Below are positions 1 to 8,311 of a stretch of 27,801 nucleotides of DNA, in pieces. The notes below the pieces were generated by a model. The model was not told the origin of the DNA. It worked only from the letters and a program-made list of their open reading frames with translations, and made no database searches. The number at the start of each line of letters is the position of its first letter. The stretch's first letter is position 1. Position numbers and translations under genes: made by a program. Location of the stretch: the IMG/VR virus record IMGVR_UViG_3300023237_000533, positions 1 to 27,801 of that record. One strand, given 5' to 3'. Source of the DNA: a virus.

Positions 1-2
1 AA

Positions 3-149
3 GACCGAGATTTTAAGAATCAGTTTACAGAATTCTTACAAAAGAATATGGTGCCAACGGAAGAACTAAATCCTAGTGCTAAAAAAATGCCAAAGAGAAC
101 TACATTACAACATAAAAAGAAATTAGAAGCCGCAAAGAAGAAAAAATAA
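3..149 (+). CDS. C-terminal end of an unrecognised protein (5' truncated)
   Basis: An open frame enters from the left edge and stops at TAA 147-149, giving the last 48 residues of a protein whose start lies outside the window. The tail is strongly basic: it contains KKMPKRTT and ends in KKKLEAAKKKK. No domain can be recognised from this fragment. It is followed by an inverted repeat and a late-type promoter box, so it is probably the last gene of the preceding transcription unit. A basic tail fits nucleic-acid binding, but that is only a guess. Confidence 0.6.
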   Translation, partial: DRDFKNQFTEFLQKNMVPTEELNPSAKKMPKRTTLQHKKKLEAAKKKK

Positions 150-180
150 TGAAGATAGTTATCGTTAAGATACTAACTAT

Positions 181-188
181 TATAAATA
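181..188 (+). promoter_or_regulatory. T4-type late promoter box TATAAATA
   Basis: TATAAATA matches the T4 late -10 element read by gp55-containing polymerase. A 7-bp inverted repeat (ATAGTTA 155-161, TAACTAT 174-180) ends exactly at the base before the box. The start of transcription would fall near 194, leaving a leader of about 28 bases with a good ribosome site (AAGGAG 211-216) before the ATG at 222. It probably serves the endonuclease VII-like gene and may read into 47/46. Confidence 0.6.
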
Positions 189-221
189 TTAATGATACTA
201 ATATTAATATAAGGAGTAGTT

Positions 222-638
222 ATGAGTAGATTAGGAAGTCCCAATGGGACTAGAAAATACAAAGTTGGAGAAATAAGAACAACCCCAGCAAGAAGAAAAG
301 AAACATTAGCAAAATATAATAATTCAGAAAAAAGAAAATCTGCTATGAGAGAGTATTATGCTAAGAATAAAGACCAATCAGCAAACAAAGCAATGATGAA
401 AAACTATGGTATTACTTTAACTGAATATAATACAATGTTAACAGAACAAAAAGATTGTTGTTATATTTGTAAAATTCATAAAGATACGCAAGTTAAAAGA
501 TTACATATAGACCACAATCACAAGACAGGCAAAGTAAGAGCTTTGTTATGCCACTATTGTAATGCAACTATAGGAAATGCTAGAGAAGATATGAAACGAT
601 TAACAAACATTATTACTTACCTAAAGGAGTTCAACTAA
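222..638 (+). CDS. Endonuclease VII-type (His-Me finger/HNH) nuclease
   Basis: This 138-residue protein carries the recombination endonuclease VII fold signature. It has a zinc pair C80-x2-C83, the catalytic segment HIDHNHKTGKVRALLC (H95-C110), and a second zinc pair C110-x2-C113 followed by N114. The N-terminal 60 residues are basic and probably bind DNA. The family includes T4 gp49, which resolves Holliday junctions and branched DNA during recombination and packaging, but many phage members are stand-alone homing-type nucleases. Its place one base upstream of 47/46 favours a recombination role, though a homing origin is not excluded. AAGGAG at 211-216 supports the ATG. A late-type promoter box lies upstream. 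Confidence 0.85.
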   Translation: MSRLGSPNGTRKYKVGEIRTTPARRKETLAKYNNSEKRKSAMREYYAKNKDQSANKAMMKNYGITLTEYNTMLTEQKDCCYICKIHKDTQVKRLHIDHNHKTGKVRALLCHYCNATIGNAREDMKRLTNIITYLKEFN

Positions 639-639
639 T

Positions 640-1686
640 ATGCGAATCGCTCTGCTAAATGATACTCACTTTGGGGCTCGTAACGATTCACCAGCCTTTA
701 TTGAGTTTCAAAACAAATTTTATAATGAACTGTTTTTTCCATACATGCAACAGTATGGTATCAAAACATTAATACATCTAGGTGATGTGGTAGATAGAAG
801 AAAGTTTATCAACCACAATACAGCACACAATTTCAAGAAAGTATTTTGGAATAGATTAGATGAACAAGGTATTGATACACATATTATCATTGGTAATCAC
901 GACACTTATTATAAGAATACAAATGAGGTCAATGCTATGCAAAACCTTGACATATGTAAAGACGCCAAGGTATATACACAATCAACAACAGTTGAGTTTG
1001 ATGGTCTACCAATACTCTTTATACCATGGATTTGTGATGACAATGAGGCAGAAAGTATTAGAACAATAGAGAATAGTACATCATCTATTGCTATGGGTCA
1101 CTTAGAAGTAAAAGGTTTTGAAATGCACAATGGACATTTCAATGACCATGGCCAAGAAAAGGCAATGTTTAAAAGATTTGAAAAGGTTATGTCTGGTCAT
1201 TTTCATAAGAAATCAGATGATGGTCATATCTATTATCTTGGCACTCAATACGAAATGACATGGTCAGACTACCAATGTCCTAAAGGCTTTCATATCTTTG
1301 ATACTGAAACTAGAGAGTTGACAAGGGTAGAAAATCCTAATAGTATGTTTAAAAAGATTATTTACAATGATAAAGAAACAAACTATGATGAGTTAGACAT
1401 TAATCAATACGACAAATGTTTTGTTAAGTTGTTTGTATCTAATAGGTCAGATAATGACATGTTTGAAAGACTAATGGATAGATTGTATAACGCTATTAAC
1501 ATACATGCTATTGATGTAATTGAAGACCCTACAGATATTGGTGCCTCAGTACGAGAAGATATATTAGAACAAGGTGAAGACACACTTACCTTTTTAAGTA
1601 ACTATATCGAACAGACAGATATAAAATTAGACAAACAAAAATTAAAACAGTTTGCAAAAGAACTGTACATGGAAGCTAGCGAATGA
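640..1686 (+). CDS. 47: Recombination endonuclease subunit gp47 (SbcD/Mre11-like)
   Basis: This 348-residue calcineurin-type phosphoesterase is the nuclease subunit of the gp46/gp47 complex, which resects DNA ends for recombination-dependent replication. The metal-binding motifs are in order: D8-x-H10, GD49-x2-D52, GNHD at 85-88, H154 and GHFH at 186-189. T4 gp47 is of very similar length. The ATG follows the preceding stop by one base, with AAGGAG just upstream at 624-629. The end overlaps the start of gene 46 by four bases (ATGA), which indicates translational coupling of the two subunits. Assignment is secure from motifs plus gene order. Confidence 0.95.
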   Translation: MRIALLNDTHFGARNDSPAFIEFQNKFYNELFFPYMQQYGIKTLIHLGDVVDRRKFINHNTAHNFKKVFWNRLDEQGIDTHIIIGNHDTYYKNTNEVNAMQNLDICKDAKVYTQSTTVEFDGLPILFIPWICDDNEAESIRTIENSTSSIAMGHLEVKGFEMHNGHFNDHGQEKAMFKRFEKVMSGHFHKKSDDGHIYYLGTQYEMTWSDYQCPKGFHIFDTETRELTRVENPNSMFKKIIYNDKETNYDELDINQYDKCFVKLFVSNRSDNDMFERLMDRLYNAINIHAIDVIEDPTDIGASVREDILEQGEDTLTFLSNYIEQTDIKLDKQKLKQFAKELYMEASE

Positions 1687-3398
1687 TACTATTTAAAAGA
1701 ATATCATATAAGAATTTTTTATCAACAGGCAATCAGCCAATAGAGATAGATTTAAGTATCTCACAAACTACTTTAATCGTAGGTACAAACGGCACAGGTA
1801 AGTCAACCTTACTAGACGCATTATGTTTTGTACTATTCAACAGACCTTTTAGAATTATTAAGAAAGAACAAATGGTCAACACCATTAATAATGGTGATTG
1901 TATGGTAGAGATAGAGTTTGATGTTGGCACAAAGAACTATATTATACGAAGAGGTATAAAACCAAATCTATTTGAGATATTTTGTAATGGTAAACTTATT
2001 AATCAAGACGCCAACAATGTAGATTATCAAAAGTACCTTGAAACAAACATAATGAAACTCAATTATAGGTCATTCATTCAGGTGGTTTTATTAGGTTCTT
2101 CCTCATACGAACCGTTTATGAAAATGAAACCTAGATATCGTAGAGAAGTTGTAGAAGAAATCTTAGATATTAGAGTTTTTGGCTTAATGGACCTAATTTT
2201 GCGTTCCCAACAGAGCGAACTTCAAAAAAAACTTACGGAGGTGAGGCACCAATGTGAGTTAATAAAGACCAAGTATGAAACTGAAGCAAAGTATCTAAAA
2301 ACTCTGGAGACCAAAGGTAGCGACAACCTGACGGTACAACAAAATAAGATAGTAGAAAATGATGGAAATAGAATAATATATGAACAAAAATTACAAAAAC
2401 TAAATGAAGACATTGCAGTCAGTCAAAATGCATTAATTGGCCATGACACAACCACCAAAAAGGTTAAAGACTTAGAAAAATTTGAAACTAAGATAGAGCA
2501 AAATATATCTACACATAAAAAGACACTAGATTTTTTTAAAGATAATGACACATGTCCGGTGTGTACACAATCAATAGACGAAACCTTTAAGGAAGAAAAA
2601 TGCAATCACGAAACTACAACAATTTCCAAACTAGAATCAGGACTCAAGCAGCTCGTAGGAGAATTAACTGGTCACGAAGAGAAGTTGACCCAATTCAACC
2701 AGATGTCAAACAAGATACAAGAAATGAATGTCGAGATAGCCAAGATAAACGGAAGTCTATCAGCGTTGAAGAAACACAGCGACCAAATTCAGTTAGAGAT
2801 TTCTACAGCTAGTCGAAAAGATATTGACATTGAAAAGATAGAACTTGAATTGGCCAATATGGCAGCTGACCTTGGTGTTGCTGACGCAAAGTTAACAGAT
2901 GTACAAGAAGAAAAAGATTATGTTGACATACTAAGAGAAATACTTAACGATAAAGGTGCTAAAGCAAACATCATTCGTAAGTATGTACCTATTATGAATC
3001 AACTTATTAATAAGTATCTACAAGCAATGGACTTTTACATATCATTCAACTTAGATGAAGAGTTTAATGAAACAGTTAAGAGTAGATTTAGAGATACATT
3101 TAATTATAATAACTTTAGTGAAGGTGAGAAGATGAGAATTGACCTTGCCTTACTATTTACATGGCGTGATATCGCTAGAATGAAGAATAGTACAAATACC
3201 AATCTATTAATCTTAGATGAAATCTTTGATAGTAGTTTAGATGGTCAAGGTACAGATGACTTCTTTAAAATTATTAAAGGTTTAGAGAAAGAAAACATCT
3301 TTATTATATCACACAAAGGAGATATTTTGTTTGACAGGTTTACAAACATTATTAAATTTGAGAAACATCAAAACTTCACACAGTTAGGAACAATATGA
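1683..3398 (+). CDS. 46: Recombination endonuclease subunit gp46 (SbcC/Rad50-like ATPase)
   Basis: This 571-residue SMC-type ATPase partners with gp47. The Walker A motif GTNGTGKST is at residues 34-42. The middle is a long coiled coil interrupted by a CPVC zinc hook at 291-294, the Rad50 dimerisation point. The ABC signature FSEGEK is near 478-483 and the Walker B LLILDE is at 508-513. The length fits T4 gp46. It overlaps 47 by four bases upstream and the deformylase gene by four bases downstream, so the three are co-translated. The complex is expected to prepare 3' single-strand ends for UvsX, which is also encoded in this window. Confidence 0.96.
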   Translation: MILFKRISYKNFLSTGNQPIEIDLSISQTTLIVGTNGTGKSTLLDALCFVLFNRPFRIIKKEQMVNTINNGDCMVEIEFDVGTKNYIIRRGIKPNLFEIFCNGKLINQDANNVDYQKYLETNIMKLNYRSFIQVVLLGSSSYEPFMKMKPRYRREVVEEILDIRVFGLMDLILRSQQSELQKKLTEVRHQCELIKTKYETEAKYLKTLETKGSDNLTVQQNKIVENDGNRIIYEQKLQKLNEDIAVSQNALIGHDTTTKKVKDLEKFETKIEQNISTHKKTLDFFKDNDTCPVCTQSIDETFKEEKCNHETTTISKLESGLKQLVGELTGHEEKLTQFNQMSNKIQEMNVEIAKINGSLSALKKHSDQIQLEISTASRKDIDIEKIELELANMAADLGVADAKLTDVQEEKDYVDILREILNDKGAKANIIRKYVPIMNQLINKYLQAMDFYISFNLDEEFNETVKSRFRDTFNYNNFSEGEKMRIDLALLFTWRDIARMKNSTNTNLLILDEIFDSSLDGQGTDDFFKIIKGLEKENIFIISHKGDILFDRFTNIIKFEKHQNFTQLGTI

Positions 3399-3967
3399 AA
3401 GAACTAAAGTTAATACCACCAAACGACCCTAGAGTACAATCAGCAATAGCACCATTTACAGATGAACTATTGAAAGAAGAAGGTTTTAAAGATAGACAAG
3501 AACTTGTTGACTGTATGTTTTTAGTTATGAAGAAATTTGGTGGCATAGGTCTAACTTGTAATCAAGTAGGTCTTCCTTTCAATATGTTTGTAGCTGGTGG
3601 CCATGAGGGTATAGAAAAAGGTATGGCTTTTGCAATGTTTAATCCTATGATAGTATCAGTAGGTGAAGAAAAGATTAGAATGAAAGAGGGTTGTTTAACT
3701 TATCCTTTCATGTTTATTGATATAGAAAGACCTAGAAAATGTGTGATAAAATATGAAGACAAAAATGGCGACACAAAAGAAGTACACTTAGATGGTATAA
3801 TGAGTCGAATATGTCAACATGAATACGACCACATTATTGGTAGAAACTTTACAGAGAATGTATCTAAACTAAAATTAGACATGGCTAAAAAGAAAGCTAT
3901 GAAACAAATCAAAAGAATGGAAGAATATAGAAAATTTAATAAATTATTAGAGAAGAACCAAGCTTGA
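3395..3967 (+). CDS. def: Peptide deformylase
   Basis: This 190-residue enzyme removes the N-formyl group from nascent proteins. All three family motifs are visible: GIGLTCNQ (50-57, usual GxGLAAxQ), EGCLT (98-102, with metal ligand C100) and QHEYDH (141-146, with ligands H142 and H146 and catalytic E143). Marine T4-like phages commonly carry a deformylase. Phage forms are often short at the C-terminus, but this one has an added basic helix after the third motif. The ATG overlaps the gene 46 stop (ATGA). Its own TGA overlaps the -35 box of the next promoter. Confidence 0.93.
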   Translation: MKELKLIPPNDPRVQSAIAPFTDELLKEEGFKDRQELVDCMFLVMKKFGGIGLTCNQVGLPFNMFVAGGHEGIEKGMAFAMFNPMIVSVGEEKIRMKEGCLTYPFMFIDIERPRKCVIKYEDKNGDTKEVHLDGIMSRICQHEYDHIIGRNFTENVSKLKLDMAKKKAMKQIKRMEEYRKFNKLLEKNQA

Positions 3968-3992
3968 CAATTGTAAACAATTAGAGTATTAT
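3964..3992 (+). promoter_or_regulatory. Sigma70-like promoter giving a near-leaderless transcript
   Basis: TTGACA 3964-3969, a 17-base spacer and TATTAT 3987-3992. The box is preceded by GC and the -10 by G, as in six other promoters of the window. The expected start is about 3998-4000, on or next to the ATG at 4000, so the mRNA would have almost no leader. The -35 box overlaps the stop codon of the deformylase gene. The spacer resembles that of the promoter at 22374 (AAACAA followed by TAG and GTAT in both). Confidence 0.75.
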
Positions 3993-3999
3993 ATACATT

Positions 4000-5298
4000 A
4001 TGAGTTATTCGTGGAACAAAGACATGTCAATAGACGACCAATGGCAAAGCTGGCAAGACGCCATAGATTTATCTCTAGTACCAGATATTGATACAGATAC
4101 ATTAAAGGAAACAATCATAAAAGATTTGACCTTGGTGTCTGCTATGACAGTACAAGAGTATACACTTTATCAAAAATTTCAAGAGGTAAAGTTTAGATAT
4201 CCAACAGTAGAAACTAATTCATTCTTTGATGATAAACCTGCTATGCTGAAACCAGACCAGGCGACAGTCATACAAGAAGTAAAGAATAACTTTTGGTTAC
4301 CAGAAGACCCCGAAGAATATATGAACCTACAACCAGAACTTATCTGGACAGATGGTGCTGAAATACAATCACACACAAATGCCAAAGGTAGTGAGATATG
4401 GAATGCATTAAGAACATTCTTATCTACTATGAAAAACAATAGTAACATTGGTAGAAATTTAAACTTCTTAGTAAGAGATAAAGTAACACAGAAATATCTA
4501 GGTGTTATCTGTATGTCTAGTGACTTCTTAGACCTTACACCAAGGGACGCATACATTGGTTGGGATAGAACTAGAAAAACACAAAAGATGATTAATCATA
4601 CTTGCATTGGTAGTACAATTGTACCTATACAGCCGCTTGGATACAACCTGGTTGGTGGGAAACTACTAGCCTTATTATGTTTGTCAGATGTGGTAGAGCA
4701 AACATGGGAACATCAATATAAAGATAAACTAGTAGGTGTCACAACTACAAGTCTATATGGTAAAACTAAAGTAATACCATTATCACAATATGATAGACTA
4801 AAAAACTGGAAGAAAATGGGTTGGACTGCTGGTTCAGTTTCGTATGAACCTGAGAAAACAACTAATACCATGATACAACAATGGTTAATGAAGAACCACA
4901 CATACAAATTCTTTGAATGGTATGTTGCAAAGAAACCTAGTGGTCAACCTCATAAAAGAGACCATAGAAATAGAAGTAGAGCATTCACATATAGTAAACT
5001 AGGCATTGATAAGAAACTACAAAAGTCTGAACATGCTAGAGGTATATACTTTGGTGAGTTATTTACAAATACAAGAGAATTTTTAAGAGAAGAACATACT
5101 GAGGTTGCGTTAACTAGAAAATTTGATAATTCAGTTGAAGCATTAACAGAGTTATGGAAGACCAAGTATGCTAAGAAACGGTTGGCTAGTCTAAAGAAAC
5201 AAGACAGAGTGTCAACTGAAACCCACTTCTATGATGATATCATTTATCTATCATGGGAAGAAACTAAAGAGAAATATTTACCACAGGTAGGGAGATGA
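4000..5298 (+). CDS. DruA-like (DUF4338-like) protein, first paralogue
   Basis: This 432-residue protein is a paralogue of the one at 21032-22138. The shared core contains RDAYIGW (182-188), an LGYNLVGGKLLALL stretch (213-226) and TTSLYGKT (249-256), and the spacing between the last two blocks is the same in both proteins. The pattern (LVRD..T..YLG.I, RD.YIGW, P.GYN..GGKLLAL, Y..LVGV.TTSLYG, W..MGWT) resembles DUF4338/DruA, named from Druantia defence systems and also found in mobile elements and phages. That assignment is by eye and tentative. The C-terminal 170 residues are basic. An in-frame ATG at 4024 is an alternative start if the leaderless ATG is not used. MazG follows seven bases downstream. 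Confidence 0.8.
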   Translation: MSYSWNKDMSIDDQWQSWQDAIDLSLVPDIDTDTLKETIIKDLTLVSAMTVQEYTLYQKFQEVKFRYPTVETNSFFDDKPAMLKPDQATVIQEVKNNFWLPEDPEEYMNLQPELIWTDGAEIQSHTNAKGSEIWNALRTFLSTMKNNSNIGRNLNFLVRDKVTQKYLGVICMSSDFLDLTPRDAYIGWDRTRKTQKMINHTCIGSTIVPIQPLGYNLVGGKLLALLCLSDVVEQTWEHQYKDKLVGVTTTSLYGKTKVIPLSQYDRLKNWKKMGWTAGSVSYEPEKTTNTMIQQWLMKNHTYKFFEWYVAKKPSGQPHKRDHRNRSRAFTYSKLGIDKKLQKSEHARGIYFGELFTNTREFLREEHTEVALTRKFDNSVEALTELWKTKYAKKRLASLKKQDRVSTETHFYDDIIYLSWEETKEKYLPQVGR

Positions 5299-5304
5299 TT
5301 TACC

Positions 5305-5697
5305 ATGAGCGGACAATTAGAACTAGAATTAGGGGCTCAAAGTAACGAGTCTAATAAATACAAAAAAGTAAGTGACTTTGACATGTATCAAAAGGTTGCT
5401 TTAACAACGGCAATATATCCGAGAGAACAGGCCATTATATACCCAACATTGGGGTTGACCGGTGAAGCAGGTGAAGTAGCTAATAAAGTAAAGAAGATAA
5501 TAAGAGATGGCTCAGATAGTAAAGATGAAAAACTGGTGTCTGAAATCAAAGCTGAAATTGGGGATTGCCTTTGGTATATCGCTGTATTGGCTAATGATTT
5601 TGGCATTAAGTTATCCGACATTGCAAGCGCTAATTTAGAAAAGTTAGAGAATCGTAAAAAAAACAACACGATTCGTGGATCCGGCGACAAAAGATAG
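5305..5697 (+). CDS. mazG: MazG-like nucleoside triphosphate pyrophosphohydrolase
   Basis: This 130-residue all-alpha NTP pyrophosphatase has the two metal-binding half-motifs, E54-x2-E57 (GLTGEAGEVANK) and E84-x2-D87 (EIGDCLWYIA). MazG-type enzymes convert (d)NTPs to monophosphates. In marine phages they are thought to tune the nucleotide pool or (p)ppGpp during infection, although substrate preference varies. A GGGAG ribosome site lies about ten bases before the ATG, inside the end of the upstream gene. It is the last gene of the unit that starts at the 3964 promoter. The N-terminal 22 residues are polar and lie outside the domain. Confidence 0.9.
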   Translation: MSGQLELELGAQSNESNKYKKVSDFDMYQKVALTTAIYPREQAIIYPTLGLTGEAGEVANKVKKIIRDGSDSKDEKLVSEIKAEIGDCLWYIAVLANDFGIKLSDIASANLEKLENRKKNNTIRGSGDKR

Positions 5698-5748
5698 TAG
5701 AACAAACTAAGAACATCAGCTGTGCAACCTGACGCAGCCTTAATAGTT

Positions 5749-5857
5749 GTTACCTGGTATAGAAAAATAATTCAAAAAAAGTGTTTTTAACGCTTGACTT
5801 TTACAGATTTCACCTGTATAATATACTTATATAATGAAAAAGGACACTAACACTATG
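5749..5857 (+). repeat. First copy of a duplicated regulatory module (operator-like element, promoter, leader)
   Basis: This segment and 8199-8311 are diverged direct repeats. Shared pieces, at the same spacing, are GTTACCTGGTA (5749-5759), an A-rich stretch, TAACGCTTG just at the -35 box, TTTTACA in the spacer, CCTGTATAATATAC around the -10, and a leader with AAGGACA.TAACACTATG. The interval from the GTTACCTGGTA element to the -35 box is 45 bases in both copies. In this copy the palindrome GTTACC-T-GGTAAC is degraded in its right arm. The upstream bases 5698-5748 hold only a weak hairpin (5719-5738). Confidence 0.7.
5794..5822 (+). promoter_or_regulatory. Sigma70-like promoter for the CobT-like gene
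   Basis: TTGACT 5794-5799, 17-base spacer, TATAAT 5817-5822. The start of transcription is expected near 5829. This leaves five bases before the first ATG (5834) but about 26 before the second ATG (5855), which has AAGGA upstream of it. Confidence 0.8.
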
Positions 5858-8164
5858 AATATAAATCTTGATGTGAAAAGCAATCTAGCAAAATTAATTG
5901 CTACAGAAAATATTACAATACAACATAACAATGTAAGTACGGCTTCTTTTGATGTAAAGAACCGTGTATTAACTTTGCCTATTTTTAAAGAGCAAAGTGG
6001 TGATGTTTATGATATGCTTATTGCTCACGAATGTGCCCATGCTTTATGGACTCCTTATGAAAAATGGCAAGGCATTGAAAGTCAAGAACTAAGGTCATAT
6101 GTTAATGTGTTAGAAGATACTAGAATTGACCACCTTATTCAAAAGAAATATCCTGGTGTAGTTTACAATTACAAAAATGGTTTTGATATCTTAGAAAAAC
6201 AAAACTTCTTTGGTTTTGCTGGTAAAAATATTAATAAAGACTTTATGGTTATTGATAAAATCAATCTAAGGTCTAAGTCTATGAATAGATTGCCATTTGA
6301 TTTCAGTAAACAAGACAAGAACTGGATTTCTAAAGTTGATTCACTTGTTACATTTGATGATGTATTGTCACTTGCTCAAGAGATGTTAGCTTGGCAAAAA
6401 GAACAAATCGAACAGATGGCTAAATTACCTAACTTTGATGAACTTACTATCTCAAAAAATTATGACTTAGTTGATGAAGATGATTTTGATGATGAAGATG
6501 ATTTTGATGGTTCTGGAACTGGTGAAGGTTCTGAATCAGAAGCTGATAAAAACAATGACGCTGATGATGAAAAAAATGATTTCAATAACTTTGGTGACCA
6601 AAAAGCGGATACTGAAAGTGATAGTAACCAATCTGGTGACGGCAACAATAATAAAAGTGAAGCTGAAAATTCTGATAATGATAAAGAATCAGATAGATAT
6701 GCTAAAGGTTCTGGTGGTTTTGGTGATAAAGAAAAATTATTAAAAGCAATTACAGATGATTCGTTTGCTCAAAAATCTGAAGAATTATTAAACACTAAAA
6801 ACAAAGGTTATAGATACGGTAAAGTGCCTACTGCCAACCTTGGTAAAGATGGTTGTTTAACTTCATGGAAAACTTTTCTAAAAGATATGGAAGATTACAA
6901 AGTTAAATCAATTAAATCTTATGGTAACACTAAAAGTTATATAGAATTTCTTGATAGAGATTACAAAAAGTTTATGAATGAAAATAAAAAAACTGTTATG
7001 TATCTTGTTAAAGAATTTGAGATGAAGAAGTCAGCTACTGCTTACAAAAGAGCAACTACAGATAAAACTGGTGTTCTTGACAGTATGAAATTAAAAGATT
7101 ACAAATTTACAGATGATATTTTCAAAAAACTAACAGTTATTCCAGATGGTAAAAATCACGGTATGATGATGTTACTTGATTGGTCAGGTTCTATGAGTGA
7201 TGTAATATTCAATACTGTTAAACAGTTAATAAATCTTGTTGATTTTTGTAGAAAAGTTAACATACCTTATGAAGTTTATTTCTTTACAAGTGAAAGAAGT
7301 TATGATGATGATAAAGTAACAAAAGGTTTTTCAAATAATAATGGAGAATTTGAGTTTGATAATTTTCACCTTGTAAATTGTATCAGCCATAGACAGAATA
7401 AAAAACAATCTGAACTTGCTATGAAAACATTATATCACATGGCTTTATATTTTGATGATAGACATACTTGGAATAGAAGAAACAATGCGTCTATCAGTAG
7501 TGAAGACCAAATGGCAGCTGGAAACACTTATGGTATACCAAGTAAATATTATCTTGGTAACACACCTTTGAATGAGTCATTAATTTATATGGACAAATTG
7601 ATACCAATGTTTAAAAAAAAATATGGTATTGAGAAGATGACATTTATTACTCTTACTGACGGAGCAGGTAACTGTCCAAGAGGTAAACTTGTTGGTCAAA
7701 CTATTGGTAGTTGGTCAGATGAAGAGTATGGTAAAGAGAATGTTTATCAAATTGGCAAATCAAAATTTGTTGGTGGTTACCATGATACTACAGAAAAATT
7801 ATTATCTCATATTGGTAAAACATATGATGTTAACATTATTGGTTTCTACATAATCAAAAGAGTTAAAAGATGGAATATTGAAAAATATATCAATGACTAC
7901 AAAGATTATAATGATAAGCAAAATCAATATAATAAAATGAGAAAAGACTTTACTAGAGATAAAGCCTTGGCTGTAGACGCCAATGGTTATAATAAATTCT
8001 TTATCTTAGATGGTAAAAAACTTGCTGTTGAAAACTTTGATATGCAAGGTGCTGAAGTTAAAAAAGGCACAGCCTCTGAGTTAAAAAGAATCTTTGGTAA
8101 ATCAATGGCGAATCGATTGGTTTCCAGAGTAGTTTTAAACAAATTTATTAAAGAGGTTGCATAA
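5855..8164 (+). CDS. CobT-like VWA-domain protein with an HExxH metallopeptidase-type motif
   Basis: This large protein has 769 residues from this start, or 776 from ATG 5834. I prefer 5855 because AAGGA lies ten bases upstream and the sister gene at 8309 has the identical arrangement. Numbered from 5855, the N-terminal part has HECAH at 58-62, followed by a conserved-looking LEDTRID segment that could supply a third metal ligand. A highly acidic, low-complexity linker spans about 210-290. A VWA domain carries the MIDAS motif DWSGS at 442-446 and a later LTDG. CobT, the partner of AAA+ CobS in cobalt chelation, has the same acidic-linker plus VWA layout. MoxR/VWA pairs in general act as remodelling chaperones, so the phage substrate need not be a corrinoid. 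The CobS-like ATPase follows directly. Confidence 0.85.
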   Translation: MNINLDVKSNLAKLIATENITIQHNNVSTASFDVKNRVLTLPIFKEQSGDVYDMLIAHECAHALWTPYEKWQGIESQELRSYVNVLEDTRIDHLIQKKYPGVVYNYKNGFDILEKQNFFGFAGKNINKDFMVIDKINLRSKSMNRLPFDFSKQDKNWISKVDSLVTFDDVLSLAQEMLAWQKEQIEQMAKLPNFDELTISKNYDLVDEDDFDDEDDFDGSGTGEGSESEADKNNDADDEKNDFNNFGDQKADTESDSNQSGDGNNNKSEAENSDNDKESDRYAKGSGGFGDKEKLLKAITDDSFAQKSEELLNTKNKGYRYGKVPTANLGKDGCLTSWKTFLKDMEDYKVKSIKSYGNTKSYIEFLDRDYKKFMNENKKTVMYLVKEFEMKKSATAYKRATTDKTGVLDSMKLKDYKFTDDIFKKLTVIPDGKNHGMMMLLDWSGSMSDVIFNTVKQLINLVDFCRKVNIPYEVYFFTSERSYDDDKVTKGFSNNNGEFEFDNFHLVNCISHRQNKKQSELAMKTLYHMALYFDDRHTWNRRNNASISSEDQMAAGNTYGIPSKYYLGNTPLNESLIYMDKLIPMFKKKYGIEKMTFITLTDGAGNCPRGKLVGQTIGSWSDEEYGKENVYQIGKSKFVGGYHDTTEKLLSHIGKTYDVNIIGFYIIKRVKRWNIEKYINDYKDYNDKQNQYNKMRKDFTRDKALAVDANGYNKFFILDGKKLAVENFDMQGAEVKKGTASELKRIFGKSMANRLVSRVVLNKFIKEVA

Positions 8165-8198
8165 AAATGGCAATTAATTTAATGAATGTTAGAAAACC

Positions 8199-8311
8199 GT
8201 TACCTGGTAACGAAAAAAAAGTGAAAAAAATCGTATATAACGCTTGCCTTTTACAAAAAAGGCCTGTATAATATACCTATATTAACAATGAAGAAGGACA
8301 ATAACACTATG
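8199..8311 (+). repeat. Second copy of the duplicated regulatory module
   Basis: This is the counterpart of 5749-5857. The palindrome GTTACC-T-GGTAAC is intact here (8199-8211), 45 bases upstream of the -35 box. The two copies differ mainly in the promoter spacer and by four extra bases in the leader. The matching first residues of the two upstream open starts (MKKD.NTM) are a by-product of this leader duplication rather than of protein homology. Confidence 0.7.
8244..8272 (+). promoter_or_regulatory. Sigma70-like promoter for the CobS-like gene
   Basis: TTGCCT 8244-8249, 17-base spacer, TATAAT 8267-8272, preceded by G. The sequence after the -10 (TACCTATATTAA) is shared with the promoter at 20975. 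Transcription should start near 8279. Confidence 0.8.

Noticed and set aside
5719-5738. Hairpin GCTGTG/CGCAGC after mazG as a terminator
   Set aside because: It includes a wobble pair and lacks a T-tract; at best a weak element.
6460-6743. Additional open frames on both strands across the acidic linker of the CobT-like gene
   Set aside because: They are by-products of repeated GAT/GAA codons and have low-complexity products.
8198-8220. Hairpin CGTTAC/GTAACG followed by an A-tract as a terminator
   Set aside because: For + strand transcripts a T-tract is needed; the paired motif at the same spacing in the sister module points to an operator instead.
8167-8271. A 34-codon open frame starting two bases after the CobT-like gene
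   Set aside because: It runs through the palindrome and promoter of the next gene, and the homologous segment at 5749 has no matching frame, so it is likely chance.
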